Shown here: positions 1 to 9,228 of the stretch, one piece after another
How the letters are laid out: the number at the start of each line of letters is the position of its first letter
Numbering within the stretch: the first letter of the stretch is position 1
Source: Chamaesiphon minutus PCC 6605
Lineage (GTDB): Bacteria > Cyanobacteriota > Cyanobacteriia > Cyanobacteriales > Chamaesiphonaceae
DNA: 64,000 nt
Reading direction: 5' to 3'
NCBI RefSeq assembly: GCF_000317145.1
Contig: NC_019697.1
Span: forward strand, 5,592,886 to 5,656,885
Program-made: the position numbers and the translations under genes
The notes under the pieces: model-generated
What the model saw: only the letters and a program-made list of their open reading frames with translations
What the model was told of the DNA's origin: nothing
Databases searched by the model: none

Positions 1-1989
1 AACCTCACTCAATTGGCACATGATGGTAAATTAGATCCCGTCGTCGGTCGTGCCAAAGAAATCGAACGCGTAATCCAGATCCTCGGTCGGCGGACGAAAA
101 ATAATCCCGTCTTAATCGGCGAACCTGGAGTCGGTAAGACCGCCATCGCCGAAGGTTTGGCACAACGGATTGCCAATCAGGACATCCCTGATATTCTCGA
201 AGATAAGCGCGTTGTTACCCTCGACATTGGTTTGCTCGTCGCAGGTACCAAATATCGCGGTGAATTTGAGGAACGTCTCAAAAAGATCATGGATGAAATC
301 CGCCAAGCGGGTAACGTTATCCTGGTGATCGATGAAGTCCACACCTTAATTGGTGCGGGGGCTGCTGAAGGCGCGATCGATGCTGCAAATATCCTCAAAC
401 CCGCTCTAGCACGGGGTGAGCTGCAATGTATCGGCGCGACGACTCTAGATGAGTACCGCAAGCACATCGAACGCGATGCCGCTCTAGAACGTCGCTTCCA
501 ACCAGTAATGGTCGGCGAACCCAGCGTAGACGAAACGATCGAAATCCTCCACGGTTTGCGCGAACGTTACGAACAGCACCACAAGCTGAAAATCACCGAT
601 CTCGCCCTGGAAGCTGCGGCTAAACTAGCCGATCGCTATATCTCCGATCGGTTCTTACCCGATAAAGCGATCGATCTGATGGATGAAGCTGGCTCCCGCG
701 TTCGCTTGCTCAATTCCCAACTCCCTGCTGCGGCAAAAGAATTGGATAAAGAGTTGCGTAAAGTCCTCAAAGAGAAAGACGAAGCCGTCCGCTCGCAAGA
801 CTTCGATAAAGCAGGTTCTCTCAAAGACCGCGAAATCGAAATCAAAGCTGAGATCAAGAGCATCGCTCAAGCTAAGAAAACTAGCGACGAGACCGAAGAT
901 CGCGTCATGCCAGAAGTTACCGAAGAAGACATCGCTCAGATCGTCGCTTCTTGGACTGGCGTACCTGTCAGCAAGCTCACCGAGTCTGAGTCCGTCAAAC
1001 TGCTAAATATGGAAGAAACCCTCCATCAGCGGTTGATCGGCCAAGAAGAGGCTGTCAAGGCTGTCTCCCGCGCCATTCGTCGCGCTCGTGTCGGCTTGAA
1101 AAATCCCAACCGTCCGATCGCCAGTTTCATCTTCTCTGGCCCGACTGGAGTTGGTAAAACTGAGTTGACCAAAGCGTTGGCAACTTACTTCTTCGGTTCC
1201 GAAGACTCGATGATCCGCTTGGATATGTCCGAGTATATGGAACGCCACACCGTATCGAAACTAATCGGTTCGCCTCCAGGTTACGTCGGCTACAGCGAAG
1301 GCGGTCAATTGACTGAAGCCGTCCGTCGTAAGCCTTATACTGTCGTCTTATTCGATGAAATCGAAAAAGCGCACCCAGACATCTTTAATATGCTCCTGCA
1401 AATTTTAGAAGATGGTCGCTTGACTGACGCCAAAGGCCGCACGGTAGACTTCAAGAACACCTTGATTATCCTTACCTCCAACGTCGGTTCTAAAGTAATC
1501 GAAAAAGGCGGCGGCGGTCTGGGATTCGAGTTCTCGGACAACAAAACCGAAGCTACTTACAACCGGATTCGCAGCTTGGTCAACGAAGAACTCAAGAACT
1601 ACTTCCGTCCAGAGTTTCTCAACCGTCTTGACGAAATTATCGTCTTCCAACAGCTCACCAAGCCAGAAGTCAAGCAAATTGCTGACATTATGCTCAAGGA
1701 TCTGTTCACTCGCCTCACCCAGCAAGGGATTCACCTTGAAGTCACCGATCGTTTCAAAGATCGTCTGATCGATGAGGGTTACAATCCTGCATACGGCGCG
1801 CGTCCGCTCCGTCGCGCGATTATGCGTCTACTCGAAGACATCCTCGCGGAAGAAATGCTCTCCGGTCGTCTCAAAGACGGGGATACCTCGATTGTAGACA
1901 TGGGTGAAGACGGTAAAGCGATCGTTACTCCCAAGCAACAAGACAAACTACCATTAGCACCCGATTTACTAGCCCCAGTCGGCGAATAA
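1..1989 (+). CDS. clpC: ATP-dependent Clp protease ATP-binding subunit ClpC (5' end outside window)
   Basis: HSP100 AAA+ unfoldase that feeds substrates to ClpP in the cytosol. About 662 residues are visible. The frame is open from base 1, so the N-terminal Clp repeat domain (roughly 150-170 residues in this family) lies upstream of the window. The first AAA module has Walker A GEPGVGKT (about nt 118-141) and Walker [13 protein letters not shown]-type helix ([15 protein letters not shown], about nt 799) lies between the two ATPase modules. The second module has GPTGVGKT (about nt 1138) and LFDEIEKAH. The UVR motif separates ClpC from ClpB and ClpA. A strong terminator follows 26 bases after the stop. 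Nothing suggests damage. Confidence 0.96.
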   Translation, partial: NLTQLAHDGKLDPVVGRAKEIERVIQILGRRTKNNPVLIGEPGVGKTAIAEGLAQRIANQDIPDILEDKRVVTLDIGLLVAGTKYRGEFEERLKKIMDEIRQAGNVILVIDEVHTLIGAGAAEGAIDAANILKPALARGELQCIGATTLDEYRKHIERDAALERRFQPVMVGEPSVDETIEILHGLRERYEQHHKLKITDLALEAAAKLADRYISDRFLPDKAIDLMDEAGSRVRLLNSQLPAAAKELDKELRKVLKEKDEAVRSQDFDKAGSLKDREIEIKAEIKSIAQAKKTSDETEDRVMPEVTEEDIAQIVASWTGVPVSKLTESESVKLLNMEETLHQRLIGQEEAVKAVSRAIRRARVGLKNPNRPIASFIFSGPTGVGKTELTKALATYFFGSEDSMIRLDMSEYMERHTVSKLIGSPPGYVGYSEGGQLTEAVRRKPYTVVLFDEIEKAHPDIFNMLLQILEDGRLTDAKGRTVDFKNTLIILTSNVGSKVIEKGGGGLGFEFSDNKTEATYNRIRSLVNEELKNYFRPEFLNRLDEIIVFQQLTKPEVKQIADIMLKDLFTRLTQQGIHLEVTDRFKDRLIDEGYNPAYGARPLRRAIMRLLEDILAEEMLSGRLKDGDTSIVDMGEDGKAIVTPKQQDKLPLAPDLLAPVGE

Positions 1990-2015
1990 TCGATCGAACA
2001 ATTTAATGTTAATTT

Positions 2016-2047
2016 AAAAGGCGTACTGCAAAGTATGCCTTTTTTTT
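2016..2047 (+). terminator. Rho-independent terminator of clpC
   Basis: The stem AAAAGGCGTACT / AGTATGCCTTTT has one G-T pair and a four-base loop. It runs into a T tract just after the clpC stop and ends 9 bases before the next start codon. Confidence 0.85.
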
Positions 2048-2056
2048 GATATTGTT

Positions 2057-2980
2057 ATGCATCCAGAAGAAATTTTCGATGAATTAGAAGTCTTAGTTAA
2101 TGGATTACCCTTTAACTTGCCACATCATGAAGATGGGGGTGTTTTATATCCCTTCGCTTGGAATTCTACCAGCATGGGCGAATTTAATAGCTTCAATCTT
2201 TTACAATCGAATGAGTGGATTAAACCCACCGATGTCAATGTAGTTATTAAACAATGGAAAGAGCTAGAATATGCTAAAAGCTTTAATGAGTTATCATCGA
2301 GACAGCCAGAAGTAGATGCTTGGCAAGATGGGATCGAAGCTCTAAATCGAGAAATCGATAAATTAATTAGTTCGCAGGCTTATTACTTTAGTTCAGAACG
2401 CGAACTTGGCTCGCCTAATGGGATAATAATTGCTCAAATGCAGGATGGTAATTGGGTTGGGATCTCGTCAAAAGTATACGTGGCAAGTGGTATGCCAATC
2501 GAGGTAATCGATCTCTCCCCAATAGATCGACCAACTTCAGAAATAGAACAAAAAAATTATGAAATAGTAGGAATCATTTCTCAAATTCCAGATATTGCAA
2601 TGAATGGTGATTTTGCTGATTATGCATGTAGCCATGTTCATAAGATGATTTTCGGCATGGGTGAAACTCGCGAATCTGCCTGGGAAAATACTTTAAAAGC
2701 TTCGGGAATGTTAAAGACATCTCAGTTTAATAATATTTACAAAGACCGTGATTATTTGATCGATTACTACTACTGTGATGAAACTGAGGAGGAAGTTCAA
2801 GATATTTTTGATAGATATGCAAAGATAGAGCGATTTCTGAAACAGGAATTATCTAATCCAATTGTTTATCGTATTAGTTCTTGGATTAGCGAGCATATCT
2901 ATATAATCGGCCAAGTCAAAGGAATGGAAGGAGACAAATTGGGTATTTATATCAAAAGTAATTTTGTTTACAACCCTTAG
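2057..2980 (+). CDS. Tandem NuiA-like (nuclease A inhibitor-like) protein
   Basis: 307 residues, unusually long for the NuiA family (about 135). Two halves each carry the family pattern. The N half has GLPF...YPFAWN (residues 16-35) and GNWVGISSKV (131-140), close to GNLAGISTKV remembered from Anabaena NuiA. The C half (about 165-307) has NPIVYRI (267-273), IYIIGQ (281-286) and GDKLGIYIKS (292-301), matching the NuiA C-terminal pattern NPxVYR...YVIG...LxGIxxK. NuiA inhibits the sugar-nonspecific nuclease NucA; no nucA-like gene is visible in this window. The duplication and the inhibitor role are inferences. The gene is monocistronic, with terminators on both sides. The start is the ATG 9 bases after the clpC terminator, without an obvious Shine-Dalgarno. 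Confidence 0.6.
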   Translation: MHPEEIFDELEVLVNGLPFNLPHHEDGGVLYPFAWNSTSMGEFNSFNLLQSNEWIKPTDVNVVIKQWKELEYAKSFNELSSRQPEVDAWQDGIEALNREIDKLISSQAYYFSSERELGSPNGIIIAQMQDGNWVGISSKVYVASGMPIEVIDLSPIDRPTSEIEQKNYEIVGIISQIPDIAMNGDFADYACSHVHKMIFGMGETRESAWENTLKASGMLKTSQFNNIYKDRDYLIDYYYCDETEEEVQDIFDRYAKIERFLKQELSNPIVYRISSWISEHIYIIGQVKGMEGDKLGIYIKSNFVYNP

Positions 2981-3013
2981 AAATGAAGTTAGACATTTCG
3001 ATAGTTACTGCAA

Positions 3014-3050
3014 GATACCCGACTTGTTAAAAAAGTCGGGTATCTGTCTT
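3014..3050 (+). terminator. Rho-independent terminator of the NuiA-like gene
   Basis: Perfect 12-bp arms GATACCCGACTT / AAGTCGGGTATC (3014-3025 and 3033-3044) enclose a seven-base loop and are followed by TGTCTT. Confidence 0.75.
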
Positions 3051-3124
3051 ACTGCTGCAAATGCAAACACTATTTGCTTAGTTCCCAACCGCCGCAAAAT
3101 TCATTTCAGGTCGGTTGAAGTCGT

Positions 3125-3309
3125 GTAGGGTGGGCAAGTTGAGAGCTAGAATTATTGAATCAGCACAGGAAGACTTGCCCACCATCATCAGCTTAAAGGA
3201 CACTTACTCGACTTACGAATCGCAACATTTGCGCGATCGCAATCCATAAATGGTGAGCAAATAAGTTAGATATTTCGATCGCATAAAGCGATCGACTCGA
3301 CCACCCTAC
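3125..3309. repeat. Inverted-repeat-bounded intergenic element (possible MITE remnant)
   Basis: GTAGGGTGG at 3125-3133 is the exact reverse complement of CCACCCTAC at 3301-3309. A nested inverted pair, GGTGGGCAAGT (3129-3139) and ACTTGCCCACC (3173-3183), sits inside. No ORF is convincing within it. The GTAGGGTGGGCA/TGCCCACC wording resembles dispersed intergenic repeats of cyanobacteria. It fills most of the 2981-3337 gap after the terminator. Confidence 0.4.
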
Positions 3310-3337
3310 GCATGTATGAGCTATCTTGGCATGTTAT

Positions 3338-3562
3338 CTAAAAATTACAATCGTTACTAGCAGTCGCTCGAACTAAAAGCTGTCGATCGTACTCGGTTAT
3401 TTCTTGCTTGAGTTGGCGCAGAGTTAAATTAAAACTATTGCGCCGACCGATAACTTGTCTTGGATGGAGACTAGGATCTGGAGTCTCTAGTGCCGCCAAT
3501 CGCTGCTCCAATTCCTCAATTTTAGAAAGAGTAAATCGGTATTGATGTTGGTTTTCAATCAT
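3338..3562 (-). CDS. Small coiled-coil protein, partner of the DUF6932-like gene
   Basis: 74 residues, family not recognised with certainty. The sequence is mostly helical with heptad-like spacing (IEELEQRLAALE at about 15-26 and LRQLKQEITEYDRQL at about 48-62), so a short coiled coil is likely. It is translated just after the 138-residue gene upstream, with only two bases between stop and ATG, so the two are almost certainly co-transcribed. A small helical partner tied to a nucleotidyltransferase-fold-like protein suggests a toxin-antitoxin-type pair. That role is inference only. Confidence 0.6.
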   Translation of the reverse strand: MIENQHQYRFTLSKIEELEQRLAALETPDPSLHPRQVIGRRNSFNLTLRQLKQEITEYDRQLLVRATASNDCNF

Positions 3563-3564
3563 AG

Positions 3565-3978
3565 CTATTTGGACATCATTGTTTGAGGATCTAGAGCGAT
3601 TACACCTTTTGGTCTTCCCTGACGATCGGTTTGAAAGAAATCCTCATAGAAATCTTGCTCGAATAAAGTACCGCCAAATACTTGTTGCTGAGATTCTATA
3701 TCTTCGCTAAATAAAGGATCTAGAACATCTAAATCTAGTCCGAAACTTGCATACCAACCATCAAAATCGTTAGGATCTTTTTTATCGGTAACGAAACTAC
3801 CACCAATTATAACTCGGCGACAACCAGCTTGCGCCAGCTTACGCAAGGCAGCAGCCAAACCAGTCATCAGACGCAAACGTCGATTGTTAGTACCAAATCT
3901 CTGCATCATTTCCATCCACGACACTTCGTATACCCCTGGTGGTAGATAGCCAAGCTCATTGAATGGTGGAATAGTCAT
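3565..3978 (-). CDS. DUF6932-like (nucleotidyltransferase-fold-like) protein
   Basis: About 137 residues. The pattern IPPFNELGYLPPG at the N-terminus, RFGTNNRRLRL, then RRVIIGGSFVTDKKDPNDFDGW fits, from memory, the DUF6932 family. There a G-S-x-V-T...P-x-D-x-D stretch recalls the active-site strand of nucleotidyltransferases of the MNT/MJ0435 type. The ATG at 3978 is preferred over the TTG one codon earlier. It is the first gene of a two-gene unit with the coiled-coil gene at 3338-3562. The presumed metal-binding acidic pair is D-F-D. Activity and partner dependence are unproven. Confidence 0.6.
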   Translation of the reverse strand: MTIPPFNELGYLPPGVYEVSWMEMMQRFGTNNRRLRLMTGLAAALRKLAQAGCRRVIIGGSFVTDKKDPNDFDGWYASFGLDLDVLDPLFSEDIESQQQVFGGTLFEQDFYEDFFQTDRQGRPKGVIALDPQTMMSK

Positions 3979-3981
3979 CAA

Positions 3982-4427
3982 GGCAATCGATCGCTACGGC
4001 AGGAAAATAACTGACGTTCTTAGGTTAACACAATCGACTGCAATTTCATTTACAATGATTACTCGATCTTATCCACTTACTCAATTTTATCATTCCCGAC
4101 CGCGCCGAGTATAGAATACCGCGATACACAGAAAGTGATTTGGCAAAAACGGCTATCGCTCTATCACGATCGTATTGCATAGTTTTATTCCCTAAAAATT
4201 ATTGAGGTGGAGTTCCATTAAAAGCTAATTCTTCAAAGAGAATGAGTACGAAACTCTCTGATTACCGAAAAACACTCAGCAATTTCCGCGATCGAGATAA
4301 GATCGATCGAGTAGCTAGTATGCTGCTGGTAGAGAAGCTCTTGCCAGATCGCGGGCGCATATTTGCGATTATTTACCCCTATCTTTAAACAAACCGCACA
4401 CAAAGATCTTTTTACCCAAAACATCGC
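3982..4427. other. 446-bp intergenic region, nothing firm
   Basis: Divergent promoter region between the DUF6932-like gene (minus) and the PknG-like kinase (plus). A 63-codon minus-strand ORF (4233-4424) has no recognisable family or ribosome-binding site, so it is not called. No structured RNA was recognised. Confidence 0.5.
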
Positions 4428-6698
4428 ATGTCGAAACTAACTTGTACTCGGAACAACTGTAATGGCACGATCGATGATGGTTATTGCGATACCTGTGGGA
4501 TGGCGGCTCTCAAATCCCAATCCGAACTAGATATTGCGCTAGCTGCAACTGCCAGTAATCAACCAGCTCAATCTAGCTCGTCGAGTCTCAAAACCGCACC
4601 GAATAGTGCCTCCGTCACGGGTACCGGATCGAGTCCGACTAATAATCGATCTTCGCGTAGTGGTACCCGTCGCAGTGCGCCGACAGCGGGTAAAAGCAGC
4701 CGCCGCCAACTGGGTGCGGGATTGGTTTCGATTCCCGAATTACCATCTACCGCTCCCGAATTAGCCGTTCTCGCCGAAGCGAAAGTACCGGAGAATAAAC
4801 GGTTTTGTGCGGGTTGCAATCAAGCTGTCAAAAGAGATAAAGGTTTTTGTACTAAATGCGGGCAAAAATATAATTTTGTCCCCAGTCTGGCTCCTGGCGA
4901 TGTTGTCGGCGGGCAATATGAAGTTAAAGGCGCGATCGCGTATGGTGGTTTAGGTTGGATTTATTTGGGGTTCGACAATTTACTATCCCGATATGTCGTC
5001 CTCAAAGGTTTATTGAATAGTGAAGATGCGGCGAGTGCGGCGGTAGCCCTTGCCGAGCGGCAATTTTTGGCAGCAGTCAAACACCCAAATATCGTCGGGA
5101 TTTATAACTTTGTCACCCACGCTGCCGAAGGCTACATCGTGATGGAATATGTCGGTGGTAAAACTCTCAAGGAAATTCGCAAAGAGCGGGGGACGCTGCC
5201 AGTAGCGGAGGCTATTGCTTATATTCATCGGGTACTGGGAGCATTTGCTTACCTTCACCAGCTCGGCTTGGTGTATTGCGACTTCAAACCCGATAACGTC
5301 ATGCTCGAAGGGGACGATATCAAACTGATCGATTTGGGTGGCGCGCGGAAAATTGACGATCCTGACGGTGATATTTATGGGACGATCGGGTATGCTGCGC
5401 CTGAAGCTGGTGAAGGGCCGACTGTCGTCTCAGATTTATTTACGATCGGGCGAACTTTAGCCGTATTAGTTACGAATATCTCTGGATTTAGCACCGAGCA
5501 CCAATATACGCTGCCCAGTGCTCAATCAGATAGTGTATTTGCCCAGCAAGAATCACTCTATCGCTTTCTGCTCAAAGCCACAGCACCAGCGGCAGACGAT
5601 CGCTTTCAGAATGCTGAAGAAATGGCAGAGCAACTTTTAGGCGTATTGCGAGAAGTCGTCGCCGCCGAAACCAAGACACCGCGCCCTGCGAATAGTAGTT
5701 TATTCGATGGCGATCGATTGGCACTCATCGCTAGTGGCGATTTTAGCCCGATTAAGCCTAGTTACTTACATTTACCCAATTTACTCATCGATCCCAAAGA
5801 TCCTGCCGCTAACGTCATTCTCAATGCCAGTATGACAACAGATCGAGATCGCCGGATCGAGCAATTAAAAAAAGTTGTCAAACAAGTACCGATCTCGATC
5901 GAAGCCAAACTTCGCCTAGCCACTAATTTAATCGATCGCGGCGCCACCGAATCTGCGGGTGACTTTACCGAAGCCGAACTGCTCCTAGAGCAAGTTGCCC
6001 AGCAAGATGCCTGGGATTGGCGAGTAGACTGGTATCGCGGCAAGTCTCTCCTCGCCCAAAATCGTCCCCAAGAAGCTCAAGCTGCATTCGATCGAGTATA
6101 TTTCGATCTACCGGGCGAACTCGCACCAAAACTCGCATTTGCGCTCGCCGCCGAGCAAGGGCAAAACTATCAACTCGCCGCACAGATGTACGAAATTGTC
6201 GAGCGTACCGATCTTAATTATCCCACTGCGGCCTTCGGTCTCACTCGTTGTCGGTTGATGCAGGGCGATCGCAATGCCGCTGTTACCGCCTTACAACACG
6301 TTCCGCCCACATCCAATCTTTATACTAGAGCCAAAGTCGAAATTGCCCGCATTTTAGTCGATCGACAATTACCAGTCGCCATCAATATTCCTAAACATCC
6401 CCAACCGACAATCGACGAACTCAAATCGGCAAATCAAACATTAGAATCCCTAACTTTAGAAGGCATCGAAAAATATCGACTCGATCGTCAAGTCTTAGAA
6501 ACTGCCCTCAATTTACTCACATCTAAAGCCATTGCAGCCCAGAATAATCTGACGATCTTAGGACAGCCCCTAGAAGAAATTAAGCTGCGGGAAGGTTTAG
6601 AAAAAGTTTTGCGATCGATGGCACACTTGAGTACTGGCGAGGAGAAGATTTTGTTAGTAGATGAAGCAAACCGAGTTCGACCAAAAACTTTATTTTAG
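4428..6698 (+). CDS. PknG-like serine/threonine protein kinase with zinc ribbons and TPR tail
   Basis: 756 residues with the PknG layout. An N-terminal zinc ribbon (CTRNNC...CDTC, residues 5-22) is followed by a low-complexity Ser/Thr linker and a second ribbon (CAGC...CTKC, about 126-146, rubredoxin-like). A Hanks-type kinase domain (about 155-410) has the glycine loop AYGGLGWIYLG, the lysine in VVLKGLL, the catalytic loop YCDFKPDN and DLGG in place of DFG. A helical C-terminal part (about 480-720) looks like tetratricopeptide repeats. No transmembrane segment is visible, so it is probably cytosolic. Its substrates are unknown. In mycobacterial PknG the rubredoxin part is redox-sensing; carrying that over to this protein is inference. 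Confidence 0.88.
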   Translation: MSKLTCTRNNCNGTIDDGYCDTCGMAALKSQSELDIALAATASNQPAQSSSSSLKTAPNSASVTGTGSSPTNNRSSRSGTRRSAPTAGKSSRRQLGAGLVSIPELPSTAPELAVLAEAKVPENKRFCAGCNQAVKRDKGFCTKCGQKYNFVPSLAPGDVVGGQYEVKGAIAYGGLGWIYLGFDNLLSRYVVLKGLLNSEDAASAAVALAERQFLAAVKHPNIVGIYNFVTHAAEGYIVMEYVGGKTLKEIRKERGTLPVAEAIAYIHRVLGAFAYLHQLGLVYCDFKPDNVMLEGDDIKLIDLGGARKIDDPDGDIYGTIGYAAPEAGEGPTVVSDLFTIGRTLAVLVTNISGFSTEHQYTLPSAQSDSVFAQQESLYRFLLKATAPAADDRFQNAEEMAEQLLGVLREVVAAETKTPRPANSSLFDGDRLALIASGDFSPIKPSYLHLPNLLIDPKDPAANVILNASMTTDRDRRIEQLKKVVKQVPISIEAKLRLATNLIDRGATESAGDFTEAELLLEQVAQQDAWDWRVDWYRGKSLLAQNRPQEAQAAFDRVYFDLPGELAPKLAFALAAEQGQNYQLAAQMYEIVERTDLNYPTAAFGLTRCRLMQGDRNAAVTALQHVPPTSNLYTRAKVEIARILVDRQLPVAINIPKHPQPTIDELKSANQTLESLTLEGIEKYRLDRQVLETALNLLTSKAIAAQNNLTILGQPLEEIKLREGLEKVLRSMAHLSTGEEKILLVDEANRVRPKTLF

Positions 6699-6743
6699 AT
6701 CTTTCTCTTTTGGTGCCATAACGATTGCCATTGAATTTCATAC

Positions 6744-7058
6744 TCAATCACAGCGTGGATATGTCATTATTGCTTGACTATTATTAGCTACATAAGATCG
6801 ACTGCCACCACTCTTATATCTAATGTAAATTTTACTGTTTTCATCTACCTGATAACACAACTTACTCGATTGAGAAGTTTTAATCGAATCAATGTTGTTT
6901 GTGGATGGAGAGGAGGTAGACACGCTCGTAATGGGATTGATAATAGTTGGGGATATTATCGTCTGAGCCACACAAGGTAAAGCTAACATAACTGTAGTAC
7001 TACCGAGCGATAGTGCTCTAATTATTCTTTTAGTTATTAGTAGCGTTTGAGTCATCAT
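6744..7058 (-). CDS. Small secreted hypothetical protein
   Basis: About 104 residues from the ATG at 7058, which has a CAGG box eight bases upstream; an ATG at 7076 would add six residues. The N-terminus is a clear signal peptide: basic (ITKRIIR), hydrophobic core (ALSLGSTTVMLALP) and a site near CVAQT. The mature part is Ser/Thr-rich, then has two cysteines and a C-terminal YQVDENSKIYIRYKSGG stretch reminiscent of small KTSC-like or SH3-like beta units. Family not recognised. It converges with the kinase gene. Confidence 0.6.
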   Translation of the reverse strand: MMTQTLLITKRIIRALSLGSTTVMLALPCVAQTIISPTIINPITSVSTSSPSTNNIDSIKTSQSSKLCYQVDENSKIYIRYKSGGSRSYVANNSQAIMTYPRCD

Positions 7059-7212
7059 CGATTTACCTGAAAGCATTATTTAAAATCAATGATAACCGCC
7101 TAACAATTCAATTGTATGCGATCGAGATCGGACTAAATTAGATTATATTTGTAATCGATCGCAATGTCTTACAGCGGTTTGCAAATCGATCGGGTAAGAT
7201 ACTTGTCGATCT

Positions 7213-7247
7213 CAGATCCCCAACTTCTTCCAGCCGTCGGGGATCTG
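7213..7247 (-). terminator. Stem-loop downstream of the GH57 gene
   Basis: CAGATCCCC (7213-7221) pairs with GGGGATCTG (7239-7247) around a 17-base loop, about 50 bases past the GH57 stop. There is no clear T tract, so termination is likely but not certain. Confidence 0.4.
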
Positions 7248-7295
7248 TCGTACCGCACCAAAATTAAAAGTGCTCGATCGTCTCACTCTTGTAAA

Positions 7296-8777
7296 CTAGC
7301 TGACTAGTGCCAATCCACGCCGATATAATTCTCTTGCGTACTCAGTCCAAGTTCCCTGTCCCCAGTAGCGAAAACAACTAGTTTGTACCAACAAATTGTA
7401 GAGCAAAGCTACTTGATAATCCGGGCGAGTGGTAACTGTCGGATCGGCAGCTACGAGTGTATCAAATTTTTGATGAAAGAGCGCGCTAAGTTGATACATT
7501 GGTTCGAGGACATTTTCATATCCTTGTACCCAGCTTAGATTATCAGTCCAAGATGCACCGTCCATGTGAAATTTATGGTCGGTTTTTTTCAGTGCGAAAA
7601 TTGCGTTTTCGACAGATTCGGTGTTGGATTGTTCTGGATTGACAAGTTGCCAAATTTTATGCTGTTGAACGCCCTGACAAACTGGATAATCTGCTTCGGT
7701 GATGCCGATACTTTCTAAGAGTTCTAAATATTCCGTACCGTTACAGCCGACGACACCACTATTTTGACCTTTCATTTCTTGCCAAGGACGAGGAAAGTCG
7801 CGGGGAAATTCATTCATCATCACACCGCCATTTTCACCATCGGCAATCTGGGTAACTAGACAAGGAATCGATTTGCCTGCTAATTGCTGTTTGCCCCGAC
7901 TTTTTGCTTCATAATAAGGCTGCATTTGGGCGACTAATTTGGTGTCCGATCCTTGGGTTTTAATTAAGGCGGTGATGCTAATTGTTTCGCCTTGAGAATT
8001 GCGGGCAACTAGACGATTGGGCAGGTATTTATTATCTTGAGTTAAGCTCGCACCATCGAGCTGTTCGACGGAATGCTCCTGCACCATCAACCAGCGATAA
8101 CCGCACTCTTTGAGAGCTTTGATATATTCATATAGCACATCGGGATGATTGGGGAGGTGCATTTCTGGTTGTGAAAAACCTTTGACTCGCTTGAGTGCAT
8201 CCATCCCAAACAGCGCGGCAAAATGATGTTGCCATGCTTGAATCTGTAATTTGATATCGGGAGTAGGCGTCGAAGGCACCACTGCATGGCTCCACATCGT
8301 CCCCAGCCACTCGACATAGGGCTGATACTGTCGATCGCATGTAATCTTTTTCAGGTGGTCTAGCACGTCATTTCGCCCCATCTGCTGCAATCCCCACAAC
8401 AGGTTGCCAGAATAATCCAACATGATGCGCGGGTTACACCCTTGAGCGACTAAATCGGGAATAAACTCACCCATCCGTGCATAACACCAGGCAAATACAC
8501 CAGCGTTATGATTGTCGCCTTCGCCTTGATGCTCGAACATAAATTGCAGATGTCCGATAAGTTCTCCCTGCGCGCCAGCCGGAATGGTGGGTTGGTGCAT
8601 GTGTAGCGCGCACGCAAACCCCGCACTCATGTCTCCCAAGTGTAAATTGCTAGTCGGGAGAAAGACTAGTTCGGGATGGTTGACGGCGGCATTAATTTCA
8701 GCTTCGCGCCCGCAGATACTCGGAATTTCGGCTCCGATTTGGGCTAACTCGGATGTGGAGGATGAAGTAGAAATCAC
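7296..8777 (-). CDS. Glycoside hydrolase family 57 protein
   Basis: 493 residues. The N-terminal motif ALHMHQPTIPAG (about 57-68) is the GH57 signature region (H-x-H-Q-P). GH57 enzymes act on alpha-1,4/1,6 glucans such as glycogen (amylases, amylopullulanases, branching enzymes). Here the exact reaction cannot be assigned. The start is a GTG with a good AGGAG six bases upstream (8785-8789), which decides it over later codons. It is transcribed alone. A glycogen branching enzyme of the GH13 type (glgB) lies 9 kb away, so a role in glycogen turnover is plausible. Confidence 0.85.
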   Translation of the reverse strand: MISTSSSTSELAQIGAEIPSICGREAEINAAVNHPELVFLPTSNLHLGDMSAGFACALHMHQPTIPAGAQGELIGHLQFMFEHQGEGDNHNAGVFAWCYARMGEFIPDLVAQGCNPRIMLDYSGNLLWGLQQMGRNDVLDHLKKITCDRQYQPYVEWLGTMWSHAVVPSTPTPDIKLQIQAWQHHFAALFGMDALKRVKGFSQPEMHLPNHPDVLYEYIKALKECGYRWLMVQEHSVEQLDGASLTQDNKYLPNRLVARNSQGETISITALIKTQGSDTKLVAQMQPYYEAKSRGKQQLAGKSIPCLVTQIADGENGGVMMNEFPRDFPRPWQEMKGQNSGVVGCNGTEYLELLESIGITEADYPVCQGVQQHKIWQLVNPEQSNTESVENAIFALKKTDHKFHMDGASWTDNLSWVQGYENVLEPMYQLSALFHQKFDTLVAADPTVTTRPDYQVALLYNLLVQTSCFRYWGQGTWTEYARELYRRGLALVS

Positions 8778-9228
8778 GATCGGCTCCTAATCTGACAATT
8801 TCTCTAGGATATCAAGCTATATCTACTTAGGCTCGATCGACAGTCTGAAACTTAACTTTGCCGCTGGTGGTGACGATTTATGAGTCTCAAATTCGATTAC
8901 CGCCGATAGAATATTCCAACAAAAATACTGAGATTTGTCTTTTGGCGGCAAGCCTTTTTGGAGTATTTCTTCGATCGAGAGCGCAAAACGCAAAAAAATA
9001 AAATTGCGTTTTCTGTTTTGAGTGGATCTTCTTCCTCTCTCAGGGCATGGATTTCAGGCAAATTAGATCGATTGCATAGGAGCAAGAATATTGTTATTCG
9101 ATCGGCAAGCTGAGATAAAGCACTATTCAAGATTTGGCTAGGACGCATTGCCTAAGTTGCTTTCTCTCCATTCGGACGATCGTAAACACCAAGATTGATT
9201 TCGCAAAACGGAGGCTACATCAACGCGG
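8778..9228. other. 451-bp intergenic region
   Basis: It holds the upstream region of the GH57 gene and an A/T-rich inverted repeat (AAAACGCAA at 8985-8993, TTGCGTTTT at 9004-9012). That repeat could terminate transcripts of the 9229-9863 unit. An 83-codon minus-strand ORF (8897-9148) spans the hairpin and is not credible as a gene. Confidence 0.45.

Noticed and set aside
4233-4424. 63-codon minus-strand ORF upstream of the PknG-like kinase
   Set aside because: No recognisable domain or Shine-Dalgarno; it overlaps the likely promoter region of the kinase. A decayed gene is possible but not supported.
8897-9148. 83-codon minus-strand ORF
   Set aside because: It runs through an A/T-rich hairpin, has no family resemblance and no convincing ribosome-binding site.
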